Positions 23,661-31,888 of a DNA stretch of 39,435 nucleotides are shown here, in pieces; position 1 is the stretch's first letter; every line of letters starts with the position of its first letter. The position numbers and the translations under genes are program-made. Source of the DNA: an uncultured Coriobacteriales bacterium (GTDB lineage Bacteria; Actinomycetota; Coriobacteriia; Coriobacteriales; Eggerthellaceae); the NCBI GenBank assembly GCA_946892075.1, contig CAMPNZ010000006.1, positions 1 through 39,435 on the forward strand. Direction: 5' to 3'. The notes under the pieces are model-generated. The model searched no databases. It was not told where the DNA came from and worked only from the letters and a program-made list of their open reading frames with translations.

Positions 23661-25556
23661 CTACAAGGCTTTCAGCGCTTTTCTATCAATTTTAGCGTTA
23701 GCAGTTAACGGCATTTCATCTAGAATTTTAAACGAATGCGGGATCATATAGGGGGGAACTTTCTGGCCAAGAAGCCGTTTTATTTCTTTAACGGTAGCAA
23801 AATTATTCTCGTTCGAGTATGCTCCATCAAGAACAACATATGCACGCAAACTTTTGATGCGTTCATCTTTTACCACAGGAATAACCGCTGCTTGCGCGAT
23901 AATGGGCAGCGCATCTAGATTGCGTTCAATATCGCCCAGTTCAATGCGGAACCCGTTTACTTTTACCAGGTTATCGATGCGTCCGCCAAAATATAAACAG
24001 CCCTGTTCATCAAGGTGTCCATTGTCGCCTGTGCGGTAGGCGCGTTGGTGCTGTTCAAGCGGCTCGCAGGCGCTAAAAGCCGCATGTGTTTTTTCGGGAT
24101 TGTGATAGTAACCCTTGGCAACCGTGTCGCCAACGATAACAATTTCTCCTTCTTCACCTGCACAAACAGGCTTTCCTGTTTCGTGCGACATAATGCGAAT
24201 GGCGGTTCCTTCGCGCGGGAAACCAACGGGAAGCGGCGTGTTTGCCTCGGCTTGCGCTTGCGAAATTTCGCAATACGTAACAGCAACGGTTGACTCCGTT
24301 GGTCCATAGGTGTTGGCAACACGCGCATGGGGAAAGCGTTCAAGCAGCTGACGTGCGGTTTTGCAGCGAAGCGTTTCGCCGCAGAACAAAAACAGCTGAA
24401 CGTCGGGCAGTAAGCTGCTTTCAAACGACGGGTCAACCAGGCACATATCAGCAAACGAGGGCGTGGAAATCCATACCGTGATATGCGAATTTTTCAGCGC
24501 CGCAAACAGCTGCTGGTAGTTGTGCGTTACCTCCGAGCTCAGTGCGTACAGGCAGCTTCCCGTTGTAAGTGCACCAACTACCTGGTATTCTGACAAGTCA
24601 AACGAATAGGGCGCTTGGTCAAGAAACACGGCATTCGCTTCGCTGACAGCCGGAAACGTGTGCATCCATCGCATGAAATTGCCCACGTTACGTGCGCTTA
24701 CTTCAATACCTTTCGGCTTGCCGGTAGAACCAGACGTAAAAATAATGTACTGCGTGTCTTCGCCTTGAACCCACTGTGCTCCTTCTTGCCTCACAAGAGC
24801 TTCAAGAGTGTATTCGCAGGTAGGGAATTCATTTTGCGCGTTGATGCTTTCGTTGTTGTCCTCAGCGTTACCAGCATGAACCGTATCAACAGCATGCACC
24901 GCGCACAGTTCGTGTGCATTATATATATGCTGGCTTCCCAGTTGCTGCGTAATTTGTTCTGGCAAAGGAAGCGTTGCAATAACGTGCGAGTTGTCTATTT
25001 GCTGGTAGATGTCAAGAACGCGCGATGCAGGCAGTTCAGAATCTACCGGTACAAAGGCATGTCCGCTGCGCAAGCAGGCCAAAAAGCTGGCTATCATCAG
25101 CGGCGATTTGTGGCCATATACGATGTAGGGCGAACGCGTGGTGCTGCCATCGCTGGCGGCATTTGCGATACTTGCAGGGTCATTGCCGCAGTTTGAAGGC
25201 TTGTTGTTGCTTGGCGCTTCCGCAGCGCCTTGGCTGCATTCCCGTGCTTGTGCCTGCTTAGCGCCACCAAAAGCGGCATCACCAGCCGCGTCGCTTTCTT
25301 CCAAACGCACAAGCCACGGCTCAAGGGCAAGCGCGCTGTGTTCTTCACTGGTAAAGTCATGGGCACTCGCAGGGCCTTTTTGCTGCTCAATGGCATTTTT
25401 GATACAGCTCGAAAGACGCCAAATTTCGCCGTAGCTAAACGACTGATTGTTGACGCAATACGCAATCCGCGTTGGTTGTTCCAGCGCATATCGTGCAACC
25501 GCGTACAGAAATTCATGTGTTAAGCTGCACTTTTCGCTTTCAGCAGTAGTATCCAT
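23661..25556 (-). CDS. dltA: D-alanine--D-alanyl carrier protein ligase
   Basis: DltA adenylates D-alanine and loads it onto DltC. Adenylate-forming motifs are intact: YIIFTSGSTGKPKG (about residues 270-283), NTYGPTESTVA, YRTGDNGHLDEQG, and the C-terminal Lys in LTANAKIDRKAL. The protein has 631 residues against about 505 in Firmicutes. The excess is an Ala/Glu/Ser/Asn-rich insert at about residues 62-142 and a shorter one near 218-248. These look disordered and are not part of the fold. First gene of the operon. Confidence 0.93.
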   Translation of the reverse strand: MDTTAESEKCSLTHEFLYAVARYALEQPTRIAYCVNNQSFSYGEIWRLSSCIKNAIEQQKGPASAHDFTSEEHSALALEPWLVRLEESDAAGDAAFGGAKQAQARECSQGAAEAPSNNKPSNCGNDPASIANAASDGSTTRSPYIVYGHKSPLMIASFLACLRSGHAFVPVDSELPASRVLDIYQQIDNSHVIATLPLPEQITQQLGSQHIYNAHELCAVHAVDTVHAGNAEDNNESINAQNEFPTCEYTLEALVRQEGAQWVQGEDTQYIIFTSGSTGKPKGIEVSARNVGNFMRWMHTFPAVSEANAVFLDQAPYSFDLSEYQVVGALTTGSCLYALSSEVTHNYQQLFAALKNSHITVWISTPSFADMCLVDPSFESSLLPDVQLFLFCGETLRCKTARQLLERFPHARVANTYGPTESTVAVTYCEISQAQAEANTPLPVGFPREGTAIRIMSHETGKPVCAGEEGEIVIVGDTVAKGYYHNPEKTHAAFSACEPLEQHQRAYRTGDNGHLDEQGCLYFGGRIDNLVKVNGFRIELGDIERNLDALPIIAQAAVIPVVKDERIKSLRAYVVLDGAYSNENNFATVKEIKRLLGQKVPPYMIPHSFKILDEMPLTANAKIDRKALKAL

Positions 25557-25620
25557 AAACGTGTCAAGCCCCCCTTGGCTTTGTTTTGATACGTAAAATT
25601 TTGGTCATTGTTGATCAATA

Positions 25621-25639
25621 TGCGTTATCGCGTAACGCA
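25621..25639. promoter_or_regulatory. Inverted repeat upstream of dltA, possible operator
   Basis: TGCGTTA (25621-25627) and TAACGCA (25633-25639) form a perfect 7-bp inverted repeat around TCGCG, 65-83 bases before the dltA start. A further palindrome TTGATCAA follows on the dlt side (25610-25617). A good binding site for the operon's regulator, possibly the LysR protein at its end. The spacing is not the standard T-N11-A LysR box. Confidence 0.4.
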
Positions 25640-26140
25640 ATTGCTCGCCAAAACGGGTTCGGCACGCGTGCAAAACCAACTGTATAGGATACGACTTTAC
25701 GGTGCCGCACGCGCTTTCATTCGAAAAAAACATTATTTTCACGTGAGCGCTTAAGCAAATCATAAGGAACGTACGCACGCACCCGCCCGCGCACCTGTCA
25801 TGAGGAACGTGCCTGTATCCTGCGCCTTCGGGAACGCACCCCGCGCCGCACTCGCACCCAGCACTGCAACCGCTCCGCACCCAGCGCAGCACCCACGAAC
25901 GCGCCCAGCCCCGTGCCACGCGAAATCCCGCCACCAGTACTGCGCCCGCTTTCGCACCCAGCCCGGCGCCACGTTCCCGCACCCGACCCCGCACCCGAGC
26001 ATCATAAGCAACGCGCATGCATATCCCGCGTACAAGTTTGCGGGAGCGTGCTATCATGCTTGGTGTACGTACATGAAAGCGTCTAAGGTGCGCAAGCAAG
26101 CACCACCGCAAAACGCCTGTTCAGGGCAAAGGAGATTGGC
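25640..26140. other. Divergent dlt/ldh gap, mostly C-rich low complexity
   Basis: From about 25770 to 26000 the plus strand is a run of CGCACCCG/CGCCCG-type words with one GTTCCCG (25973) and one inverted copy (25829). ORFs across it are compositional artefacts. A possible ldh -10 box TATCAT lies at 26052-26057 with a weak -35 (26029-26034). Confidence 0.55.
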
Positions 26141-27112
26141 ATGACAGCAGCAAAAACGCAAAGAACACCATTCGAACGCGCGCGCAAAGCCGTGGTTATT
26201 GGCTGCGGATTTGTTGGTTCTACGTGCGCATTTGCGCTTATGGAAAGCGGTGTGTTTTCGGAAATAGCTCTCGTTGATGCTCACGCTAACAAAGCGGAAG
26301 GCGAAGCGCTCGACATCGCGCATGGCACGCCGTTTTATGGGCCCGTGGAAGTATATGCAGGCTCGTACGCCGATTTAAATACGGCCGATATTTGCATTAT
26401 TACCGCAGGTAGCGCTCAAAAACCGGGCGAATCGCGCTTGGACTTAGTAGCGCGTAATGTAGCCATTCTTCGCAGCATTTTGCACGACATCAACCAAACG
26501 TCCTTCGATGGCATTCTTATTTTGGTATCGAACCCGGTTGACATTCTTACCTACGTTGCCGCACGTGAAACGGGCTTACCGGCCAATCGCGTTTTCGGAA
26601 CTGGCACGATTCTCGACAGCGCGCGCTTCAAAAGCATCTTAAGTTCATATTTGGACATCGATCCGCGCAATGTGCACGCGCGCATTATCGGCGAGCATGG
26701 CGACAGCGAATTTGCGGTATGGAGCATGGCGAATGTGTCGGGCATTCCGCTGATGGAGTGCTTCAAAAACAAAAACATCACCAACCCCTTGCAGCTGATG
26801 GCCGACATCGAGGAGCGCGTTCGCAAAAGCGCAGGTATCATTATCGAAAAGAAAGGCGCTACCTACTATGGCATTGCTGCGTCGGTGCGGCGTTTGTGCG
26901 AAGCTATCATGCGCGACGAGAAAGCGGTTATGACGGTGTCGACGATGCTCAACGGCGAATACGGTTTACGTGACGTTGCGCTGAGCATTGTGAGCGTGAT
27001 GGGGATAAACGGCATCGAAGAGCATTTGCCGGCTCCTATTTCGAAGGAAGAGCTGGCGAAACTGCGCGCGTCGGCACAAACCCTCCAGGATGTGATTGCG
27101 CAGGTGTCGTAG
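26141..27112 (+). CDS. ldh: L-lactate dehydrogenase
   Basis: A 323-residue NAD-dependent enzyme reducing pyruvate to L-lactate. The Rossmann glycine motif GCGFVGS, the active-site loop with Gln and Arg in SAQKPGESR (Gln at the specificity position marks lactate rather than malate dehydrogenase), the NPVD block, and GEHGDSEF with catalytic His186 are all visible. AAGGAG lies 6 bases before ATG 26141. It stands alone between the divergent dlt operon and the ribosomal cluster. Confidence 0.95.
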   Translation: MTAAKTQRTPFERARKAVVIGCGFVGSTCAFALMESGVFSEIALVDAHANKAEGEALDIAHGTPFYGPVEVYAGSYADLNTADICIITAGSAQKPGESRLDLVARNVAILRSILHDINQTSFDGILILVSNPVDILTYVAARETGLPANRVFGTGTILDSARFKSILSSYLDIDPRNVHARIIGEHGDSEFAVWSMANVSGIPLMECFKNKNITNPLQLMADIEERVRKSAGIIIEKKGATYYGIAASVRRLCEAIMRDEKAVMTVSTMLNGEYGLRDVALSIVSVMGINGIEEHLPAPISKEELAKLRASAQTLQDVIAQVS

Positions 27113-27220
27113 CCCGCACCCGCTCCCGTTCCCATTTTCGTTGCGCGCGTTTGGGGCCGCAATCGAGGTACCAGCGGGAACGCAACGACGCACGCGCACG
27201 CATGCCCGATGACGCACCCG
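27113..27220. other. Gap after ldh, C-rich
   Basis: No gene and no clear terminator. Contains GTTCCCA (27128), an inverted CGGGAAC (27175) and CGCACGCGCACG words leading into the 42-bp array. Confidence 0.5.
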
Positions 27221-27418
27221 CGCCACCGTTCGCCCTCGTTCCCGAACACGTTCCCGTGTACGCGCCACCGTTCGCCTTCGTTCCCGAACACGTTCCCGTG
27301 TACGCGCCACGGTTCGCACCCGTTCTCGAACCCGTTCCCGTGTACGCGCCACGGTTCGCACCCGTTCTCGAACCCGTTCCCGCACCCGCGCCATCGCCCG
27401 AACACGTTCCCGTTCTCG
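27221..27418. repeat. 42-bp tandem repeat array, four copies plus a degenerate fifth
   Basis: Units start at 27221, 27263, 27305 and 27347, with a shortened fifth from 27389. Copies 1-2 and 3-4 form two subtypes (CACCGTTCG...CCCGAACACG and CACGGTTCG...CTCGAACCCG). Each unit holds one or two GTTCCCG cores. As 42 is a multiple of three, several frames stay open and spell 14-residue repeats (such as FALVPEHVPVYAPP). I treat these as non-coding: no ribosome site precedes them. Confidence 0.9.
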
Positions 27419-27545
27419 CGCTCGCGCTAAGCGTGTGCAGATGATGAAGATTTTATACCGCTCGAAAAAGTTCTTAGTTTTCGTTTCATTCTGTGCTACA
27501 TTATACGGTGCTGCTTACTGACTATAAGCGTACGGAGGAGCACTT

Positions 27546-27764
27546 TTGACGAAACAAGATGTTATTGAACTCGAAGGCACCGTGCAAGAGGCACTGCCGA
27601 ATGCAATGTTTCGAGTTGAACTGGAGAATGGGCACACCATTTTGGCCCATATATCAGGAAAAATGCGCTTGCATTATATCAAAATTCTTCCGGGTGATAA
27701 GGTAACTGTTGAGCTTTCAGTTTATGATCTTAACAGAGGCCGCATCACATATCGCTTTAAATAG
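27546..27764 (+). CDS. infA: Translation initiation factor IF-1
   Basis: A 72-residue S1/OB-fold factor binding the 30S A site during initiation. The conserved EGTVQEALPNAMFRVELENGH, HISGKMR and GDKVTVELSPYDL-like blocks are present. The start is TTG 27546, with GGAGGAG 7 bases upstream; a normal IF-1 begins at exactly this residue, so the rare start is genuine. First gene of the alpha-operon cluster. An AT-rich stretch (27450-27515) upstream probably holds the promoter (TACATTATAC region). Confidence 0.95.
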   Translation: MTKQDVIELEGTVQEALPNAMFRVELENGHTILAHISGKMRLHYIKILPGDKVTVELSVYDLNRGRITYRFK

Positions 27765-28008
27765 GGTTTACATCTCGTAGCTTTTTTCATCGACGGTTGC
27801 TGTGCAATTGGTATGAACGGTTGCTATTCATACTTGGTATTACCAAGCGCCATCGATGTGCTTCGAGTGTAGTTGCTGTGCGCGTGCGTGATGAACATGC
27901 GTTGCGGCTCATTCCATATACCCTGCGCCTGTAAGCGCACTCAAATCTCGGCTGCGGCTGGCCGTGAGTGTAAGACGAAATAAGTATGAACGCCGAAAGG
28001 AAAAGAAC
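27765..28008 (+). promoter_or_regulatory. Structured leader between infA and rpmJ
   Basis: The 244-base gap is long for this cluster and folds. Hairpins are GTATGAA/TTCATAC (27811-27817 with 27827-27833), CTTGGT/ACCAAG just after it, and a bulged hairpin CACTCA (27938-27943) with TGAGTG (27965-27970) containing CGGC/GCCG. It could be a ribosomal-protein binding leader (S4 controls the alpha operon in E. coli through such a leader) or an attenuator. No ligand match can be shown. Confidence 0.35.
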
Positions 28009-28122
28009 ATGAAGGTACGCCCTTCGGTCAAAAAGATGTGCGACAAATGCAAAATCGTACGTCGTCACGGCAAGATCTTTGTGATCTGCGAAAATCCGCG
28101 TCATAAACAGCGTCAAGGCTAG
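28009..28122 (+). CDS. rpmJ: 50S ribosomal protein L36
   Basis: A 37-residue protein beginning MKVRPSVKKMCDKCK, with the zinc set Cys11, Cys14, Cys27 and His32 (C-x2-C-x12-C-x4-H) of the zinc-binding form of L36. GAAAGGAAAAGAAC precedes ATG 28009. It lies 17 bases before rpsM in the standard order infA-rpmJ-rpsM. Confidence 0.95.
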   Translation: MKVRPSVKKMCDKCKIVRRHGKIFVICENPRHKQRQG

Positions 28123-28139
28123 GAAGAGGAGATAAGTAT

Positions 28140-28508
28140 ATGGCTCGTCTTGTTGGTGTCGACCTCCCTCGCGATAAACGCGTCGAGATTGGCTTAACCT
28201 ACATCTACGGCATTGGTCTGACCACTTCCAAACAGATCCTTGCTTCAACAGGCATCAACCCTGATTTACGTTGCAACGACCTTACGGAAGATGATCTCTC
28301 AAAACTTCGCGATTACATTCAAACACACCTTACTGTTGAAGGTGATTTGCACCGTGAAGTATCGCAAAATGTAAAGCGCCTTATGGAAATTGGCTGCTAT
28401 CGAGGATTACGCCATCGTCGCGGTTTACCCGTGCGTGGTCAGCGTACGCACACTAATGCGCGCACGCGCAAAGGTCCTCGTAAGCAAATCGGCGGCAAGA
28501 AGAAGTAG
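28140..28508 (+). CDS. rpsM: 30S ribosomal protein S13
   Basis: A 122-residue head protein of the 30S subunit contacting the P-site tRNA and the subunit bridge. MARLVGVDLPRDKRVEIGLTYIYGIG and the RGLRHRRGLPVRGQRTHTNARTRKGPRK C-terminal region (both only partly cited) are diagnostic. GGAAGAGGAG lies upstream of ATG 28140. Confidence 0.97.
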   Translation: MARLVGVDLPRDKRVEIGLTYIYGIGLTTSKQILASTGINPDLRCNDLTEDDLSKLRDYIQTHLTVEGDLHREVSQNVKRLMEIGCYRGLRHRRGLPVRGQRTHTNARTRKGPRKQIGGKKK

Positions 28509-28518
28509 GGGTAGCTAA

Positions 28519-28917
28519 ATGGCACAGAAGAAAAATGTAGCTGCGCGCGTTAAGCGCTCCGAGCGCAAGAATATTGCCGTTGGCGCTGCGCACATCAAAT
28601 CGACTTTTAACAACACAATTGTGAGCATTACCGACCCACAGGGAAATGTAATTTCTTGGCAGTCAGCAGGAACTGTTGGCTTTAAGGGTTCGCGTAAATC
28701 AACACCGTTTGCGGCACAAATGGCCGCGGAAGCTGCTGCAAAAACAGCTATGGAGCATGGTCTTCACAAAGTTACTGTTTTTGTAAAAGGCCCTGGTTCA
28801 GGTCGTGAAACTGCTGTTCGTTCGCTTCAAGCCGCTGGCTTGGAAGTAAGCAGCATTCAAGATTGCACACCTGTTCCTCATAATGGGTGCCGTCCGCGTA
28901 AACGTCGTCGCGTGTAG
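28519..28917 (+). CDS. rpsK: 30S ribosomal protein S11
   Basis: A 132-residue platform protein. HIKSTFNNTIVSITDPQGN, GFKGSRKSTPFAAQ and the C-terminal TPVPHNGCRPRKRRRV are standard. It starts 10 bases after the rpsM stop. Confidence 0.97.
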   Translation: MAQKKNVAARVKRSERKNIAVGAAHIKSTFNNTIVSITDPQGNVISWQSAGTVGFKGSRKSTPFAAQMAAEAAAKTAMEHGLHKVTVFVKGPGSGRETAVRSLQAAGLEVSSIQDCTPVPHNGCRPRKRRRV

Positions 28918-28934
28918 TCGAAAGGATTGATATC

Positions 28935-29528
28935 ATGGCAATTGACAGGACTCCGGTTCTGAAACGCTGCAGAGCGCTTGGTATAGACCCTGTAGTTCTT
29001 GGCTACACATCTAAAGAATCTAAGCGTCAGCCTAACCAGCATCGCAAAGAAAGCGAATATGCACTGCAGCTTCGTGAAAAACAAAAAGCAAAATTTATTT
29101 ATGGCGTACTCGAGAAGCAATTCCGCAGCTACTTCAAACGCGCAAAAGCAATTGAAGGCGTTACGGGCGAAAATTTGCTGATGATTCTTGAGAGCCGTCT
29201 TGACAACGTAGTGTTTCGTTTAGGTTTTGCACGTACGCGTAAGGAAGCACGTCAAAGTGTTACTCATGGTCATGTTACCGTAAATGGCAAACATGTTGAC
29301 ATTCCTTCGTATCGTGTTCGTCCAGGCGATTTAGTTGCTGTTGCTCCAAAAGCAAAAGAGCTGCTTGTTATTAAGAGCGCTCTGGTAAGCAACGAGCGTG
29401 TAACCGTGCCTGCATGGCTTGAAGTAGACATTGAAAAGCTTCAAGGTTCCGTGCTTTCACTTCCAACACGTGAGCAAATTGACCTTGACATCAACGAGCA
29501 ACTTATCGTTGAACTTTACTCCAAGTAA
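28935..29528 (+). CDS. rpsD: 30S ribosomal protein S4
   Basis: A 197-residue primary 16S rRNA-binding protein with the S4 RNA-binding domain (LESRLDNVVFRLGFARTRKEARQ.V.HGHV). The N terminus lacks the four-cysteine zinc cluster (only one Cys, in KRCRALG), so it is the zinc-independent type. In other bacteria S4 is the autoregulator of this operon. Confidence 0.96.
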   Translation: MAIDRTPVLKRCRALGIDPVVLGYTSKESKRQPNQHRKESEYALQLREKQKAKFIYGVLEKQFRSYFKRAKAIEGVTGENLLMILESRLDNVVFRLGFARTRKEARQSVTHGHVTVNGKHVDIPSYRVRPGDLVAVAPKAKELLVIKSALVSNERVTVPAWLEVDIEKLQGSVLSLPTREQIDLDINEQLIVELYSK

Positions 29529-29556
29529 TCACGCTTATTAAGGAGGCTTATCTGGC

Positions 29557-30507
29557 ATGACAGAGTTCATGAGGCCTACAGTCACAACGGAAGAAGTGAA
29601 CGACACACTCGCTCGATATATCGTCGAGCCGCTTGAGCGCGGTTATGGTAATACGCTCGGTAATTCGCTTCGTCGTGTGCTGCTTTCATCACTTGATGGA
29701 GCACGTGCTACCGCTATTCAAATTGAAGGCGTTCAGCATGAATTTACCACGGCAGAAGGCGTTATTGAGGACATTACCGATATTGTGCTTAACGTAAAAG
29801 GCTTGGTATTTAGCGCCCTTAATGAGGATGTTGATACGGCCGTTGCTCACATATCGGTGGAAGGTCCACGCACTGTTACCGGTGCCGATTTGCAAGTTCC
29901 TGCAGAGTTTACGCTTATCAACCCCGAGCATGTTATTGCAACGGTTGCCGATGGCGGCCAGCTTAACATGACCATTCGCATTGGCGTTGGGCGTGGATAT
30001 GTGTCTGCAGAGCGCAATAAGCGCCACGACGATCCCATTGGCGTGATTCACGTTGATTCATTATTCTCACCCGTTCGCCGCTGTACGATGAATGTGGTAA
30101 ATACTCGTGTTGGTCAGCGTACCGACTACGATAAGCTTGTTCTTGAGGTTGAAACTGACGGATCATGCACCCCTACCGAAGCCTTGCTTCGCGCAGTAAA
30201 CATCCTGAACCAGTACATGGGCGCTTTCAAGGTGCTCTCGGGCGAGGATGAAACTGAAGAGGTTGAAGTTCCTTCCATTTTCACGCCTGAAGGTCAGGAA
30301 ACAAATGTAGAGCTTGACAAGCAAATTGAAGATCTTGATTTGTCGGTACGTTCGTTTAACTGCTTAAAACGTGCTGGTATTTCTTCAGTACGTCAGCTTG
30401 TTAACTTTTCTGAGAACGATTTACTTAATATCAGAAACTTTGGTGCAAAGTCTATTGAAGAAGTGCGCGATAAGCTTATTTCGATGGGCTTGAATCTGAA
30501 ATTGTAG
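29557..30507 (+). CDS. rpoA: RNA polymerase alpha subunit
   Basis: A 316-residue subunit. The N-terminal dimerisation/assembly domain (EPLERGYGNTLGNSLRRVLLSS, cited in part) is followed by an acidic linker near 230-255 and the C-terminal domain (LKRAGISSVRQLV, NFGAKSIEEV) that contacts UP elements and activators. AAGGAGG lies 10 bases before ATG 29557. Confidence 0.98.
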   Translation: MTEFMRPTVTTEEVNDTLARYIVEPLERGYGNTLGNSLRRVLLSSLDGARATAIQIEGVQHEFTTAEGVIEDITDIVLNVKGLVFSALNEDVDTAVAHISVEGPRTVTGADLQVPAEFTLINPEHVIATVADGGQLNMTIRIGVGRGYVSAERNKRHDDPIGVIHVDSLFSPVRRCTMNVVNTRVGQRTDYDKLVLEVETDGSCTPTEALLRAVNILNQYMGAFKVLSGEDETEEVEVPSIFTPEGQETNVELDKQIEDLDLSVRSFNCLKRAGISSVRQLVNFSENDLLNIRNFGAKSIEEVRDKLISMGLNLKL

Positions 30508-30520
30508 GGAGACAAAGATC

Positions 30521-31180
30521 ATGAGACACAACTACAAAGGCCGTAAGCTCGGTACTGACTCGAGCCATACACGTGCGATGAAACGCAGCCTCGTTGGTGC
30601 CTTGCTTGCAAACGATCGTATTAAGACTATTGAGTCGCGCGCGAAGGAAATTCGCCCCGACGTTGATCGCATTATTACGTGGGCAAAGAAGGGCGATTTA
30701 CATTCTCGCCGTTTGGCTATTGCTCGTTTGGGCGGCGATAAAGAGCTTGTGCGCGAAGTGTTTGAAAAAGTTGCGCAGGGCTTGTTTGCCGATCGTAATG
30801 GTGGTTACACGCGCATTATGAAGCTGGGTAACCGCAAGGGTGATAACGCTCCTATGGTTATCATTGAGCTTGTTACCGAGCCTGTTCACAAGCAGGAAAA
30901 AGGCGCTGCGAAGAAGGCTACACCGCGTAAAGCTACGCGCAAAGCCGCGGAAGCAGACGTTAAAGGTGCAAGCGAGATTGCAAAAACGGTAACGGAAAGC
31001 ACGGCGGCTGCTGAAGAAAGCAAAGATGCTAACACGCAAGCTGCTACAAGTGAAAAGGCTACCACTTCAAGCAAAACAAGCGCGAAGGCCAGCGAGAAAG
31101 CTAGCGAAGCAAAGGCGGCTGCTAAAAAGCCTGCTGCAAAGAAATCTGCTAACAGCGCAGAAAAGAAAGCAGACAAGTAA
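30521..31180 (+). CDS. rplQ: 50S ribosomal protein L17 with long Lys/Ala tail
   Basis: Residues 1 to about 120 are a normal L17 (MRHNYKGRKLGTDSSHTRAM, NRKGDNAPMVIIELV). A further 100 residues rich in Ala, Lys, Ser, Glu and Thr follow (KKATPRKATRKAA..., KSANSAEKKADK). L17 is usually 115-130 residues; long basic or mixed-charge tails are known in actinobacteria. GGAGA precedes ATG 30521. The cluster terminator follows at 31267. Confidence 0.95.
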   Translation: MRHNYKGRKLGTDSSHTRAMKRSLVGALLANDRIKTIESRAKEIRPDVDRIITWAKKGDLHSRRLAIARLGGDKELVREVFEKVAQGLFADRNGGYTRIMKLGNRKGDNAPMVIIELVTEPVHKQEKGAAKKATPRKATRKAAEADVKGASEIAKTVTESTAAAEESKDANTQAATSEKATTSSKTSAKASEKASEAKAAAKKPAAKKSANSAEKKADK

Positions 31181-31266
31181 GCTGCTGAGTTGTTGAGCTA
31201 CTGAAGATGTGCATCGTGCACGTCATGGATGGTTGTGAAAGCACACAGCCATATCGTTGCAAAATA

Positions 31267-31303
31267 GAAAACCCACCTTGTATTTTACAAGGTGGGTTTT
31301 TTC
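31267..31303 (+). terminator. Terminator of the ribosomal/rpoA cluster
   Basis: AAAACCCACCTTGT and ACAAGGTGGGTTTT pair over 14 bp around a short loop (stem 31268-31300) and end in TTTTTT. The stem is perfect; it would also work for transcription from the right. Confidence 0.93.
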
Positions 31304-31801
31304 GTGCTGTTATGTGCAAAGCGTTCGCTTTTTGAAGCGTGCTGCTTATGTATTGAAGTGAGCGCAGCTTAGCATCATGCCTTCTTCATCGTTTGTGCAC
31401 GTATTAGGCGCTTTTTTGTGCCTTGTGCGAACGGCGGCGTGCCGTGCTGGTTGCTATTCCAGCAGCGCTTCCAATAAGCACCGTGCTTGTAACCCTTGCG
31501 CTCTGGATCTAACTATGGAACAGGCAAAGGAGAAAGCTAATTCCTAGTGTAGCCTTTGTGCTTGGGGCCTAAGCACGCTTGCACGGTTTTGCTTCTGCAT
31601 TTATCACCGCCCTAGGTTTTGTGCGTCATGCGCCGTTTACTGCTCATATAATACCACGGCTAACTCTGTCACATTTAGTTGGCAATTCAAGACTATAATT
31701 CCAATCAGGAAATAATTTGTGTGTCCTTTGCGCTGAAATCTACACCGCGTGCAGGTTGCGTTTACCTGGGAATACGCGTGCATACAGGCGTTTTCCATGC
31801 A
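31304..31801. other. Long gene-free stretch between rplQ and the CWB2 genes
   Basis: About 500 bases without a convincing gene. On the minus strand, 31404-31505 reads as an orphan 33-codon frame with a hydrophobic stretch then ARRRSHKAQ, resembling the membrane-tail end of a wall-anchored protein; it may be a gene remnant. Two TATAAT boxes (31647-31652 and 31694-31699) are candidate -10 elements for the CWB2 gene, without good -35 partners. A CAAAGG/CCTTTG hairpin lies near 31525-31555. Confidence 0.5.
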
Positions 31802-31888
31802 GCATACTTACGTTATTTTAATGCGAGTATGTACTTTTTTGGCTTGTGCAATGCTCCTTAGGTGCCTTGCACGCGTAAGGAGGTAGGT
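31802..31888 (+). promoter_or_regulatory. Leader with terminator-like hairpin and SD-pairing element
   Basis: CATACTTACGTTA (31803-31815) pairs with TAATGCGAGTATG (31819-31831) around TTT, with one mismatch, and a T6 run follows at 31835-31840: a terminator or attenuator. Then CTCCTTA (31854-31860) is the exact complement of TAAGGAG (31876-31882), the core of the Shine-Dalgarno of the next gene. A competing stem GTGCAA/TTGCAC (31846-31851 with 31867-31872) has the anti-SD in its loop. Confidence 0.5.

Noticed and set aside
25605..26111. 168-residue minus-strand frame in the dlt/ldh gap
   Set aside because: Low-complexity Gly/Arg/Val/Cys composition over the C-rich gap; no ribosome site or family resemblance.
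27151..27444. 97-residue frame with 14-residue repeats (PFALVPEHVPVYAP-like)
   Set aside because: It is a by-product of a 42-bp repeat whose length is a multiple of three; frames on both strands are open and no ribosome site precedes it.
31404..31560. tRNA or small RNA gene in the gap after rplQ
   Set aside because: Several short hairpins occur, but no cloverleaf, T-loop TTCRA or CCA-type end could be found.
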